Origin: Cranoglanis bouderius | Taxonomy: Eukaryota > Chordata > Actinopteri > Siluriformes > Cranoglanididae | NCBI GenBank assembly: GCA_023630585.1 | Contig: CM042553.1 | Coordinates: 16,123,520-16,187,519, forward strand | Direction of reading: 5' to 3' | Length of the DNA: 64,000 nucleotides | Part shown: one piece after another, positions 33,309 through 45,899 of the stretch | Layout of the letters: every line of letters begins with the position of its first letter | Numbering within the stretch: position 1 is the first letter of the stretch | The notes under the pieces: generated by a model | Seen by the model: the letters and a program-made list of their open reading frames with translations, nothing else | Told to the model about the DNA's origin: nothing | Databases searched by the model: none | Program-made: the position numbers and the translations under genes

Positions 33309-34914
33309 CAGTATATAGAGTGTAGAACAGAACAAGTACATGTTACTCAAGCTACACACAGTGAGGCTAACCACAATGCACACGTGCTAACACTGATCAG
33401 GGAGCAGTACTGAGGTGAACACTGGAACAGGAAGTGTTCATGACAGTGTCATAAATCAGAAATGACATGCTGCTGTATTTCACATAAAAGTTCAAAATAA
33501 TCTACACTATAAAAACATCTTTTAATGACCTTTGGGGACTAAAAGACACAGATACAGTTATATTCGAAGTGAAGGTGTGTGTGTGCATGTGTGAGTGTGT
33601 ATGTGTACAATCTTTGGCGTTAGGGCTGAAGGATACATGTTGCCAGTGGGCCATGCAAGCATCATACTATCAGGTCATATTACCTTTACACAATCACTAA
33701 GGGCACCGGACTACAGGAACATTACACATTACCACCCCACAGCCTTACTACTCACAATGCACCAGCCGTATTCTGATTTATTTACTTCCAAGGCACTACC
33801 ATGTTATACTTTATCAATGAACTACCCACGCTTTGTTTTAATAACCAAACTGAGGAAAGTCCCTCACATTATAGACCCAGAGCTGTCAATCATCCACATG
33901 CAAATATTGAACAGCTTCCTGTAATCTAATGGTTTCACTTTTATGACAACATTGCTATAAAAGCAGAACAACATCTGTATTTGAACTAGGCATGAGTTAT
34001 CTCATCTGGAAATATTCAGATTAGCCTTCGTAATATTTAGCCAAGATGAGCACAAATATTAAATAAAATAAAATGGAATAAAGCACCAGGGTGTTCTGTA
34101 TCCATATTGAATTCAGAAAAATATATTTTTAAACCAATGTAACCTCACTGAGGTTCAATATGATACTTTGTGAATAGCAGACAAAATAAAGATGGGTAAA
34201 AATAAAGAAAATTAATGAATATTCTTTAGTACATGAAACAGTACTTTTGAATGTAGTTAGCTGAAACTACAAACATGGTAAAAAAAAAAATAAAATATAT
34301 ATATATTTTTTTTAAACTACACTGAAGCTGTATCTGCAACAGCCATATAGGCTTTATGATTATTTTTATCAAGGGTGCCAATATTTCTGGTTGTCAACTA
34401 CCAGACAGGTTCACTGAAAAGGTTTAACATTACTAATGCGCTTCATAATATATGACATTCCATAGCCACAGACAAAAACAAAAGCTCACGTCTTTGATTT
34501 AATCTGCCTAAGCATTGTTTCTGTTCTTTTTTGCCATCTTCAGTGATCAGGCGCCTGGAAAGGATCCGTGTTTTCGGAGTTATGATTGAGCACAGGAGAA
34601 ATGCCATTTGAACACCTCATCATGGACAGTGAGATGGACAATGACGGAAAAACACAACCGAACACATCTCTGATGCTCCTGTAATGGACGATAAACACAA
34701 CGGAAACATTAATATACTCCTGACACGGACAATTTGCTGTCAGAGCTGAACATTCCTGGAAGAGCAGTGCTCCTTGAACTATAGGCACTGATGGAAATGT
34801 GAACTGGCAGCTTCGTCACTAACACCTCATAATCCTTTAACCCTCCTGTCTGGTTCACTGTAGAGCAATGTACTGTTCACTAGGTGCCGTTTCTTTTACC
34901 AATTCCATTATAAT
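33309..34914. other. Unassigned non-coding DNA
   Basis: Two short open frames (33595-33924 plus, 34540-34788 minus) have no recognised domain. No repeat family identified. Confidence 0.5.
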
Positions 34915-35290
34915 AAAAATTAAATCACAGGTTTATATTAATCCACTAGTTTTAATACTTATCATTTCTATAGTAAAAACATACACATGGCCAACGCTCA
35001 ACATGAACTGATTAGAAATAAAAACGCATATAATGGTGAAGTTTTCTGTAAGGAGATGTTTATTTAACATTTATGGAAGGAGTCGCCAGTGTCAGCACTT
35101 CATAACAGTTAGAGGTAAAGCTGTAACTTTAAATGTTTTCCAACACGAGAATGTTAAGTGAGAGAAAAAAGAGAGGCTGGGGAGGGAACAATTGTTTATA
35201 GCTGCTACAATATATGATAGCAGGAGCTTAGTTGTTTAGGTGACTTTCCACAACTTTAACCATAACTATAAACTGATAACTATAAACTAC
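34915..35290 (+). repeat. Dispersed repeat R1, copy 9
   Basis: Nearly collinear with copy 1: tcacaggtttatattaatcc, gaagttttctgtaaggagat, tatggaaggagtcgccagtg, cagttagaggtaaagctgta, tttatagctgctacaat. Confidence 0.75.
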
Positions 35291-36011
35291 CATGTGGCAT
35301 GATTTAATAAATAAAAGCTATACTTTCTGCATCTCAAAGTTGTCCAGTGTCTCAGACAGATTTGCTAATGTTGCTTTTTCACACTGTTATCTATAAAACT
35401 AGAAAAAAGCATGTCACAGAAGCAAAAACAGATGCAGCTCCATTTTTCTTCCTCAACATATGCAATTGACAAAAGGCCGTAACTCATAAATTCCAACCTG
35501 CGACTAGAAAAGAAAGAAAAGAAAAGAAAACCCTCAAAAAGAATTTATTTTCAGGGAATCGTGACATTAAATCAACATGGCTGCTCACAGCATCAACAGT
35601 AAACAAAGTAGCACTTCTTACCTTTAAATGAGTTAAGCTGTATATACTACTATTTGTTTTAGATCAACATAGAGATAGCTTATAGAGTCTATAACTCTGA
35701 CTAAACAGTTCATTGTTTTGATGAGGAAAATATACATCACTCATCGCAGTTAGCTGGCTAGATTGTTGCTAACAAAAGATGAACTTGGAGCTGTCCATGT
35801 TTTTTTCCACACTTTGTAGCTCGAAAATAAAGAGTTAGAAAATAACATACTGTAATTCTGAGCTCAGTTTGTTGTCACTCTACGCAAACATCAGACAGTA
35901 CAGTTTCACCAAAAAATCTTTTCAGTTATTTTATTCCTGTACACAATAAAATGCAACATAAGAATGAAATGAGATAACGATACGCTGATCACGGGTGCCT
36001 GACCCATGATC
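35291..36011. other. Unassigned non-coding DNA
   Basis: Contains a short AAAG microsatellite (35508-35530). Nothing else recognised. Confidence 0.5.
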
Positions 36012-36021
36012 TTTATGTCAT

Positions 36022-36374
36022 CCATTCATTCATCCATTGTCTGTATTGCTTATCCTACACAGGGTCACGGGGAGTCTGGTGCCTATCCCAGGGGACTTGG
36101 GGCACACGGCGGGGACACCCTGGACAGGGTGCCAACCCACTGCAGGGAACAATTGCACACACACTCACACACACGTTCACGCACTATGGACAATTTGGAA
36201 ATGCCAATCAGCCTACAACACATGTCTTTGGACTGGGGGAGGAAACCAGAGTACCCGGAGGAAACCCCTGAAGCACATGGAGAACATGCAAACTCTTCGC
36301 ACACAGGGCGGAGGCAGGACTCGTGCCCCCAACCCCGGAGGTGCAAGGTAAACGTGCTAACCGCTAAGCCACTG
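36022..36374 (-). mobile_element. tRNA-derived SINE S1, full-length, with target duplication
   Basis: Minus-strand head at 36374 with agtggcttagcggttagc (A-box) and a B-box-like sequence weakened by substitutions near 36330. The body follows (gggtttcctccgggtactct, cctcccccagtccaaagaca), then the tail (cctgtgtaggataagca) and GAATGA-type tail units at 36022-36040. A perfect 10-bp duplication, TTTATGTCAT, flanks it (36012-36021 and 36375-36384). This copy fixes the family's length at about 353 bp and shows it moves by target-primed retroposition. Confidence 0.9.
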
Positions 36375-36384
36375 TTTATGTCAT

Positions 36385-38253
36385 ATCCTACATTTTACAT
36401 ACAAATGAAAGTTTCCATCACTTTCATTTGTATGCTATACAAATCAGTCAAACATGAAATTTAATGGCATTGCAATAAGTTCGCCATCTTGGAATTGTAG
36501 AGATGACAGTTAGTGTGTAGCTACAGGCTCATAGTTAACAAAGTATAGGTTACATGTTATTTTTTTAACATGTTTATTTAACATCATGTATTTACATCTT
36601 GTATTTTAATAACAATTTATTTTAAATATGATTTAAAAAATAATTGTTCATGTACATGAGGTAACATTCATGCATTTTTATGTTGGGAAATTCATACCTT
36701 TAATATTGTTTCAGTCATAGTCAAAGACAAAACCTTTGTGAAAAGCCAGCTCTGAGCTCACCAGCACAAGAACACACTATGAATAATGCTAATATTGCCC
36801 AGAGCTTCTTTCACACTACACTGCTTCCACTGCGACTCGCCTGTCGGTACGTGTTTGTGAGTCTGATGGGATATCAGTGGCTGAAAACACAACACTGACG
36901 GAACTAAATAAATATCCTAATTTCCTAAATTACTTCCCAATCCTGTCTCTGGATTAGCCTAAATTTAACAGTCTGGCTTTATTTTCCAACTCTGTCAAGC
37001 CTTTATTGAATTTGCTAAGGCCTTGATAATAAGCTGATGAGTTGAAAGAGTTTTGTTAGATCAGAGAAAACATTAAACTGTGTACTGGGTAAGGGTGGAA
37101 AAACAGGACTGTAGGTCACAGTTGCAATGAAAAAAACACATAAAAGGATCTTTAAAGCATCAGTTCAAGCAAAAAGGAAATTTGGGACAAAGTTATGGAA
37201 AAGTATCAATCAGAGTTTGGTTATTAAAAAATCTAAATGTCGAACATTACACAGAGAGATGTAAAGCCATTATTTAAAAAATAATTAAATAAAAAAAAAG
37301 AAAGAAAAGAAAAAAGAATATGGCACAACTGCAACTCTGCCTAGAGGAGGCCATCGACCAAATGTTAGTGACTGGGAAAAGAGGGGGTTCCAGGTTTTAA
37401 CATTACAAAATGTGGAAATGTGGAAAACGGGGTTGTTACTTATGCAAGGTATAAGACCCTTAGTAATTGTTATACACCATATGATATGGTGCAAGTATAA
37501 AAGACATACTGTGCTCAGAGACTCTGATCCAATGGCCACTGTGTCAGGTTTTTTACTTACTGATATTTACTAATGTTTACTAATATTTTGACTTTTGCTT
37601 TTGTGAAGGCGTTGAAAAATGGCACATGAGTGTCTCACGCCTCACACAGAAAAGGCTAGCTTGGATTGAAGTTGGGCTTCTGGTCCCGAGGCATTTCCTG
37701 CTGTCTCTGAAACTGTTCCATTCCTGGCACCAGCATGCATTTAAATAGATACTCATGGCTGCCTGATAAACATAGCATAAAAGTGCTATTGTGTGAGGAA
37801 TATTGGCTCTTGGTGGATTTTCTGTGTGATATATTTACTTTTTCTTTGTTATTCTTTGTTTGTTCTTATTGTAGAGCAGCATAACAGCATGGCAGGGGAC
37901 AAACATAACACTCCATATTGACTTGCCACCGAACACTGAACATGCTGGGACTGCATTTAAAGCCACAAGGAACGATTTCACAACACAAAAGTTTTCTATA
38001 GCAGTAAAGGAAAAGGGTGAAAGAACAGTTCCTGCTTAAAATTCAGAGAGCGAGAGAACACAAGAAGCAGCAGTAAAACTGAGGAGCTTTTTTAGTACAT
38101 GCCCTGTGGGTAATGGCGTAAAGTCACCGTGTCTTTGGAATATGTATCTACTATAGAGGGGGATCATTCTGTATTTTTGTATTTTAGTCCTTTTTCCACT
38201 ATCCAACACTAGTTGTATAATTGGCTGTGTGTATAATTGTTTGTCACCCCTTC
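36385..38253. other. Unassigned non-coding DNA
   Basis: AT-rich with an A/AAAG run at 37290-37318. Short open frames without domains. Nothing recognised. Confidence 0.5.
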
Positions 38254-39470
38254 ATCTGGGAGTCAGTGTTAATAAAGGAGGCTTGGCTTTGGTGCCTGTC
38301 AGTCTTAGAAAAGGTGGTATGGCCATTGTATCTGTCAGTTTTAGTAAAGAAGGCATGGCCTATGTGCCTGACATTCCCTGGATGGAGGTTTGGCCTATAT
38401 GCCTGTCAATCCTAGTAAAGAAAGTGTGGCTTTAGTGTCTGTCAGTCTTAGTAAAGGAAGTGTGAACTCTGTGTCTGTCAGTCATAGTAAAGAAGGTGTG
38501 GCCGCTGTGTTTGTTAAGCCTAGTATAGAAGGCATGGCTTTACTGTCTGTCACTCTTAGTTATATGCCCTATATGTCTGGATTTAATGTTTGTCAATCTT
38601 AGTAAAGAAGGTGGGGCTTTAGCATCTGTCATTAATAGTAAAGGAGGTGTGGCCTCTGTGCCTGTCAGTCTTAGAAAAGGAGATAATAATAATTAGTTAC
38701 ATTTATATAGTTCTTTTCTAGACACTCAAAGAGCTTTACATAGTATGGAGGGGAAATCTCCTCAATCAGCACCAGTGTGTAGCATCCATCTGGATGATGC
38801 AACGGCAGCCATAGTGCACCAGAATGCCCAGCTATTGGTGGAGTGGAGAGGACAGTGATGTAGCCAATTCAGGAACGAAGATTTATTAGGGTGCATTAGG
38901 GAGCAATGATAGGCAAGGGCCAATGGGGCAATTTTGACAGGACACTCCTAGGTGCCCTACTCTTTACGAGAAGAGACCTGGGATTTTTAATGACCACAGA
39001 GAGTCAGGAGCTCGGTTTAACATCTTATCTGAAAGACAGTACTCTTTTTTACAGCATAGTGTCCCCGTCACTATACTAGTGCATTAGGACCCACACAGAC
39101 CACAGGGAGAGCACCACCTACTGGCCTCCCTAATACCACTTCCAGCAGCAACCTTAGTTTTCCCCAGGATATCTCCCATCCAAGTACTGGCCAGGCTCAA
39201 TTCTGCTTAGAGTCAGTAGGAAACCAGGTGAGAACTGCAGGGTGATATGGCTCTGGTGTGGTCTCAGTACCTGTCAGTCCCAGTGAAGGAGGTGTGGCCT
39301 CTGTGCCTGTCAGTCTTAGAAAAGGAGGTGTGGCCTCTGTGTCTCAGTTGCAGTGAAGGGGTGTGGCCTCTTTGCTTGTTAGTCCTAGTAAAGAAAGAGT
39401 GGCTTTAGTGTCTGTCAGTCTTTGTACAGGAGGCATGGCATTTAGTCCCAGAGAAGGAGCCATGGCTTCA
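38254..39470 (+). repeat. 36-bp minisatellite, split by a SINE
   Basis: Diverged units of about 36 bp with the core ctgtcagtcttagtaaagga followed by ggtgtggcctctgt. About a dozen units lie at 38254-38690 and about six at 39253-39470. As 36 is a multiple of three, the array keeps frames open for up to 70 codons, but the frames are short and disrupted, and I do not consider it coding. Confidence 0.88.
38692..39252 (-). mobile_element. 5S rRNA-derived SINE (SINE3-like)
   Basis: On the minus strand the head (39252 to about 39130) resembles 5S rRNA: a ctaagcagaattgagcctgg segment, then cagtacttggatgggagat, as in the 5S internal promoter and 3' domain. The body follows, with a block reading gtgacggggacactat and one reading cacagaccgtgg-like text. 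The tail is gctctttgagtgtct, tatataaatgta and ATT units. Zebrafish SINE3 has this head-body-tail order. It interrupts the 36-bp minisatellite. Confidence 0.85.
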
Positions 39471-40547
39471 TCAAAAATTGAAGTATGGAAGTATAATTTG
39501 CATTATTTCTTCTGTACAGAACATGAGATCAAGATATAGTAGTCAAATTTTCAATTAAATAAATAATTAAATTGGTTAAATAATGCTGAATTATTAGCAG
39601 TAAATACAGAAACCGTGTGGTGTTAATAGAATAGTGAAGGTGTGACTGTTTCAGTATGGCTCAAATGAATATGCAACTCCATCAGCTATCTCTAACTGCA
39701 CAAAATGCACAACTAAATACAAAAAAACTCTCAAACTCACAGAAGTCTTACATATGAACCAGAAACAGCAGCAGTTGCTATTGGATACATTTCTACTATT
39801 TTCCCATTACTGGGAATATGTACACATGGATTGAAGCTCACATCATTGCTGCAGTTTGATGGCATTTCACCAGAGAAGCAGCAATAATGTATGCAGCATT
39901 GCAGTCACTTTCTGACTTCATTTACAAACCATTTATAATATTAAAAAGTGTACTTTTTTCAGCTCATGTGGTGGTCTAATGTTCTGTGCTTTCCCATGTC
40001 TCTCAAAACTGATTTGTTCAGTTCACTGAAATGGTTGAGGCCAAACAATTAACCTGATCTGAATTGAGCCATCCTTTCATTTGTGCACGGTGTATGAAAT
40101 GCACAGCTAAATTAACTGAAGACGATCGTTTTTCATTAACTGTCTGAGTACACTCGACAAATCAGGCTTTGCCATGTAGTCTGAGAGAAACGTATAGATT
40201 GCTAGAGCAGAGATGAGTTCTGTTCACAACACAAGGCATTGCATTTAGTTAATGCTGTTCATTAGGTTGCTTTTGTCTCAAGTTTGTCTTTTGTGTTCCT
40301 GCAACAGCTGCCAGTGTCACTTGTAGACTCATACTCTATACATCTTAAAGCTTAACAATAAGAAATGTTGGTAGATGAAATGATTGTAATTGCATAATTT
40401 GCATACATCACAAAATTAATTCTGTTTCAGTTTGTTGTCTGAAACAGATTTATCTTACAAATACACAGTAATAATCAAATTTACTGTCCAATGTGCATAC
40501 TTAGATCAAAATTATGTTAACAGACAGAAAATATTCCAAGAACAAAT
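39471..40547. other. Unassigned non-coding DNA
   Basis: AT-rich; nothing recognised. Confidence 0.5.
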
Positions 40548-40700
40548 TCTCAATTTGGTCAGGAGCTGTTGATTAATTTTCTATAACACCAGCTCTGACA
40601 GTAACAGTTCCTGCTACAATTCAAATGATATTTTTATATTAATGTGATTGCTCTAATATGTTATCATTTCTACAGTAACAACTCATTTACATGACTTGTA
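40548..40700 (+). repeat. Dispersed repeat R1, copy 10 (left part)
   Basis: Contains caggagctgttgattaattt, ctataacaccagctctgaca and aacaactcatttacatgact, then is cut by the Tc1 fragment. Confidence 0.65.
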
Positions 40701-41117
40701 TGGCAGTATGTTCCCCTTTGCTGCTATAACAGCCTCTACTCTTCTGGGAAGTCTTTCCACTAGATTTGGGAATGTGGCTATGGAGATTTGCCCATTCAGC
40801 CACAAGACCTTTAGTAAGGTCGGGCACTGATGTCAGGCGAGAAGTCCAACAGCATTCCAATTCATCCCAAAGGTGTTCAGTGGGGTTGGGGTCAGGGCTG
40901 TGTGCAGGCCACTTGAATTCTTCCAAACCAGTCTTGGCAAACCATGTCTTCACGGCTCTTGCATTGTCCACAGGGGTATTGTCATGCTGGAGCAGGGTTG
41001 GGCCCCTTAGTTCCAGTGAAGGGAAATCTTAAAGCTACAGCAACTTTCAACTTTGTGGCAACAGTTTGAGGAAGGCCCAATGTGATTGTCAGGTGTCCAC
41101 ATACTTTTGGCCATATA
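40701..41117 (-). pseudogene. Tc1-like transposase C-terminal fragment (family Tf)
   Basis: Minus strand. An open frame (40971-40687) has WPAHSPDPNPTEHLWDELEC, covering the catalytic Glu block, followed by a degraded C-terminus (SVPDLTKGLVAEWANLHSHI). The terminal repeat is at 41083-41115 (caggtgtccacatacttttg gccat). The N-terminal HTH and first Asp are absent. The same family occurs as a short deleted copy at 43394-43713. Confidence 0.82.
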
Positions 41118-43004
41118 TCACAATATACAGTATAGGTTTGCTAACAAACAGGAAGTAATACAGTAGTGTTGAATTGTTTGAATGCTTTAAATAATAATCC
41201 ATTTGTTTATTATTAATAAACAAATTTATCGTATATTTATTTAGATTATTTGTGTAATATAGATTTTTTATATTTATTTTTTATATTTTAATAAATGTAT
41301 TTTTATTTTAATATTTATTAAATCAATTTATATATATATTTTTATGACATTTCTATTTATAAAAATGAATTAAATAATTAACACAGAAAAATATACTTTT
41401 TTTTATATTAAAGATTTAGTACAAAATTGTATCATAATTTCAACTGCTTCCAGTCAGTTTGTAATTATATAAATACTTTTTAAATGAATAAAAAGATGTA
41501 AAGCATAATAATAAATGGATTAAAAATAATCATTTAATCATATAATCATTGATGGCAAAGTTTTATGTAAGTAGGGGCTTATGACCAATCAGGGAAAGGG
41601 TGCAAGGAAAGGAAATGAGGACTGGAGAAATAGAGAATGTTTTTTTTTTTGTTTTTTTTTTTGTTTTTTTTACAGAAACTGTATTTACCAGAGCTGTCCT
41701 TGCTACTCAGCTGACTTCATTGCTTTTAAAGCAAAGCATATTAACTTACCTTCACAGAAGGATTTTTTAAAACATTTGTACCCATTGTTTATTTATGTAA
41801 CATTATTATTTTTGTATTTGTAGTGCATCATTTATTTTGATTTGTTCTTTGGTAGAGAAGGAGCATTTACATGCCAGGCTTATGTCACACTGTACAACAA
41901 AAATACTTCTGCATAGGAAACACCAATCCTCCCTCCTTGATTCCTCTGACAGAATTTTAAGAATTGGTACATCTTTAAAGATAGTGGACTTGGTGGATTG
42001 ATTTCGGGGTCAATGGTTGAAGGAGGTACTATTGAGCAATCAATTAGAGACATTAATTAGAGTCTTGGGAAGGGAAGTAGCCATTGTAATTCACTCCACA
42101 TGGGACAATCTACCGTACCTTCTGGAGTAACACTGCTAATGTAAATGCACTAATAAATGGGCATTTTACAATCAGGCTGATACAAAGATTAAAACATACA
42201 TGACACTTTGCTGTATAAGTCACCTGCTAGAGGGCCAAAAATGTATAATCTTATGATCTGGATAATATGGTAAAGCAAGAAAATCTCATTCATTTGCTGA
42301 TGTAAATCTGTTCTAAGGCTGTATAGGTCGACGCTTCCATCCTGACCTTCCAGCCTTCTTCAGAGTTCAGATTTTGTGACTCACTGAAGTATCAGTGTTC
42401 ACATGCTCCCTCATTCATCAGCAGCCGATGTGGCTCAAACACATCGCCCTTCCGCTTCACCTCTCGTCCAGCATGCTGTGTGAACCAGAGCAAAGGACCT
42501 GTGATTGACGGCTCTCACAGTTGTTTCCGTCTCCTCTGCAGTCTCGTAAGAGCTTAATGGAGCCATCACTCCACCTTTATGTGGGCCAGACGTCTGGTCT
42601 AACGAGACCCCCTGCTCAAGGATGGACCACACATGCCTCACTTTAGCATCACACACTGCACGGTTGAGTGCTTTACCTACTCTTTTTAGGCTCTGTGGGA
42701 AATTTGAGGACAGGAAAAAAATAGAACTTTCTTGAAAATCTGAAGTTTCAAAGATGATAGTCAGAGATTATAGCGCCGATCATGGTAGGATTTACTTTCT
42801 GATGATTGTTACTGTATTTATTTAAACATTCATGGCGTTTGTCTTGATCCATTGTAGATTTCACTTGTTAGGACTTGTGTTCAGTTGCAAGAACTGTGTC
42901 ATATCATATATCATATCATAAATCATCATATCATATCATAATGACAGTGTGATGTGATGCGAACCAGCGCTCCAGTTGCCACCCTGAAGTTGACTGTTTT
43001 CTTA
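41118..43004. other. Unassigned non-coding DNA
   Basis: 41150-41560 is extremely AT-rich. 42310-42660 is GC-balanced and non-repetitive and includes a ctcctctgcag acceptor-like sequence at about 42531-42541, but the downstream frame closes and resembles no protein I know. A short catat-type repeat lies at 42900-42945. Confidence 0.45.
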
Positions 43005-43325
43005 TTTCCTCTTATACCACAACAAATTGACAGTGTATACAATAGTCAATTTATTAACGAACAACATGCCACACTTTTTATCCATTTAGAATTACATTTA
43101 ATGTTCTGGAATGTCAATTTAGTTCCTGTAGTTACATACATTATAGCAGCTATAAACAGTCATTCCCTCACTAGACTATCTGTTTTTCTCTCTTGAAGTT
43201 TGAAGAAGACTTCTGTCCTGAAGACTCCCCTGTGCCAGAAAACTTACTGGTCGTTTAAAAGCACTGACACCAGAGACTCTTTCCATAAAACTTAAACAAA
43301 CATCTCCTTCACCAAATAAAAAAAC
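43005..43325 (-). repeat. Dispersed repeat R1, copy 11 (reverse)
   Basis: Starts cctcttataccacaacaaat and runs through a tatagcagctataaacagtc block. It then has gtcctgaagactcccctgtg and accagagactctttccataa, the R1 body in reverse. Confidence 0.75.
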
Positions 43326-43391
43326 ATAAATATATAAATAAATTCAACAGCACTGTGGAATAAAATGCTAAAACTTTACTTGTGTTTGAGA

Positions 43392-43715
43392 TACACTATG
43401 TGGCCAAAGGTATGTGAACACCTGACCATCTGGCTATATGTGGGCCTTCCTCAAACTATTGGCATAAAGTTGGAAGTATAGAATTGTCTGGAATGTCTTT
43501 CCTTTCACTGGAAATGTTGGGCTTCCTCACTCATCATCAGTGCCTGACCTCGCAAATCCCCATAGCCACGCTCCAAAATCTAGTGGAAAGCCTTCCCATA
43601 AGAGTGCTGTATTTATTATAACAGCAAAGACTAAATCTGGAATGGGATGTTCAACAAGCACATACAGTATGGTGTGATTGGTCTGGTGTCCACATATTTT
43701 TGGTAATATAATGTA
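43392..43715 (+). mobile_element. Internally deleted Tc1 element (family Tf), 320 bp
   Basis: 43394-43713 between TA dinucleotides. Left end cactatgtggccaaaggtat; right end is an inverted ggtgtccacatatttttggt. The interior keeps only degraded transposase C-terminal text (GCxTSAVPDLANPHSHAP-like). Same family as 40701-41117 but opposite orientation. Confidence 0.85.
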
Positions 43716-44917
43716 CATATTTGTATCTCAAAGGGGAAACATGTTTCAGTTCAGGAAAGGTATATAATAGGAAATGTCAAAATTTGACCATATAAGAAAT
43801 ACTAGAATAAAAAATACAAAGCTGTTCAGTACAGGGCATTCCAAACATAGTATTGGGAAAACATTTGGGAAAATTGAAAAGCTATTTTTGTTCCAGCAAT
43901 GTAGCATGTACAGATTTAGCTGTCTTTCCTCACTGATATTCTGTCTGCAGATGTTCTTACTTAGACACCCCTCATTTGGCTTTCTAGGTCATTCTTTCCA
44001 ACAGATCTGGGTCAGCCCTAACAAAACCTGTGATACAGAATGAACACAAGAACTTTCTCGGTTTTCCCTCAACTGTGAAAAGACACACTATCCCTTGACA
44101 TGTTATCAGCACTCCCAGTGTTATTTCTCACAGTTTAGGGCATTTTTGCATGATTGGGCCCATTAGTGTCAAAAATCCATACACAGGCAGCGTTCCTGCA
44201 CTGGCGAGAGCAGAGAGGCATAAACAGCTGGGGTCTGATGGTGATGGCACAATTCACAGCTGTGAAATCAGCCCAGCTGCTGTTTTACAAGATTGAGAGA
44301 TAGAAAGAAGAAGAAGAAGAAGTAGAAGAAGAAGAAAATGAAGAGAGACTGAGAAAAATCATTCACGTTTCATCTGTTTGGTTTCTCTGGTCTTCATCAT
44401 TACTAAGATGTACCTTAGCAAAGATCTATAATAGCTTGAACATCTGTCTGCATGCATCACCCACTGAATTCCTTAGTGATTTGCTTCCAATCAGGTGTGC
44501 TGTCATGATTGCCTGCACACACGTTTTTTTGTTTGTTTTTTTTATAAACCTGAGGTGGGTGAGCAATTAACACTTCTACAGCCATATAAGGAAAACATCC
44601 AAGTCACTCTGTCACAATAAAAAACAGGACTTCTTAATGCAATGTAGAAAACTGACATTTAAATGCATTAATGCCAGTAGCTAGTCTTCTCTCTGGGGAC
44701 ACGTAAAGCTTTTATATATTTCAGTCTTCCTGAGGCTTGGATTGTGTCTTTTTAAAATTCAGAAATGTCAGGGTTACATTCTTCTTTGAATCACCTTTTA
44801 AGGGAACATAGAAAGAATAGAATCTCAGAAAGTTATATATACATTTCCATTTTTCTGCATTTTATCCATATGAAAATAAAGCAAGGTCAATCAGACAAAT
44901 GAGTGATGTATGAAATT
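43716..44917. other. Unassigned non-coding DNA
   Basis: Includes a GAA microsatellite at 44304-44338 with one TAGAAG interruption. A 89-codon frame (43774-44043) has no domain. Confidence 0.5.
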
Positions 44918-45490
44918 CAGTACCTTGCAAAAGTATTCACCTCCCTTTTGTACATTGTGTAGTGTTACAACCTAGAACTGAAATTGATTTTATTGGCATT
45001 TTTACTATTTGATTTACAATATGTCTAACACATGAAGGCACAAAATATTTTTAATTATTGTGACACAAGGATAATTAACCAAATTCTGGTATTTTTGCCC
45101 ATTGTTTTTGACAAAATTGCTTAGATTGGATGGAGCTTGTTGGTGAACAGCTTTTTCCCACAGATTCTCATTTGAACTGAGGTCACAGGCCATTTATCAG
45201 GCCATTCTAAGACTTTCAAACTCTTGGTTTTGACCACTCCATAGTTTTGGCAGTATTCGTAGGGTTGTTGTCCTGTTGGAAGGTTAACTTCTGCCCCTGT
45301 CTTACAGACTGGAACGAGTTTTCTTCTAGGATTGCTTTCAACTATTACCAGTTTCCCAGTCCCTGTAAATGAAAAGCATCCCTATAACATGCTGCTCCCA
45401 CCACCAGGCTTCATTATGGGGATGGGGTCCTCAGGGTGATGATCAGTATTGGGTTTCTGCCAAACATAGCCAAGGCCAAAAAGGTACTAT
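44918..45490 (-). pseudogene. Tc1-like element remnant (family Tg)
   Basis: The left terminal repeat begins cagtaccttgcaaaagtatt. The minus-strand coding text is badly eroded: antisense of a WSDE/ValPro-type region around 45430-45490, and of the middle catalytic domain with a gttgttgtcctgttggaagg segment (antisense of the QQDNN block) at 45266. The right end is missing beyond about 45490. Confidence 0.7.
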
Positions 45491-45899
45491 CTGGTTTAAG
45501 AGCTGAGCCAATTTTTTTTGCTAACTTTAATTACCAGTTTTGCTTTGTTCATGCTGGGCACATGCTTCAAGTGGATCTGAGATAGTAAACTAGCCTGCAA
45601 GCTAGCAATACAACAAGACAGTATGTATATTACAGTTTGTATTTGTGTATTTATATTACACAGTTGTGTTCTCAACCATAGCTGTTAACTTATAGCCAGC
45701 TTGGACTTTACTTGAAGCAGGACTTCTTCATAATGTTGCAGCATGATGATGGTGTATTTTTTTCAATATAAATACATTTTTAACAAAAAATTGTACACAC
45801 TACAGATTGAATTATGATCAAAAACGTCTATCAAACTTGACCTGCACCAGACAGGTGATTTGAAAGTGGCCATGCAAAAATGCCCAATCTCAGAACGTT
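45491..45899. other. Unassigned non-coding DNA
   Basis: AT-rich; nothing recognised. Confidence 0.5.

Noticed and set aside
38221..38602. Short repeat-encoded protein in the 36-bp minisatellite
   Set aside because: Frames are short, differ from unit to unit, and are broken by substitutions and the SINE.
39110..39252. 5S rRNA gene
   Set aside because: The 5S similarity is partial and diverged, and it continues into a SINE body and tail, so it is a 5S-derived SINE head.
42531..42660. Possible exon after an acceptor-like ctcctctgcag
   Set aside because: No frame downstream resembles a known protein, the forward frame closes within about 35 codons, and no donor site is convincing.
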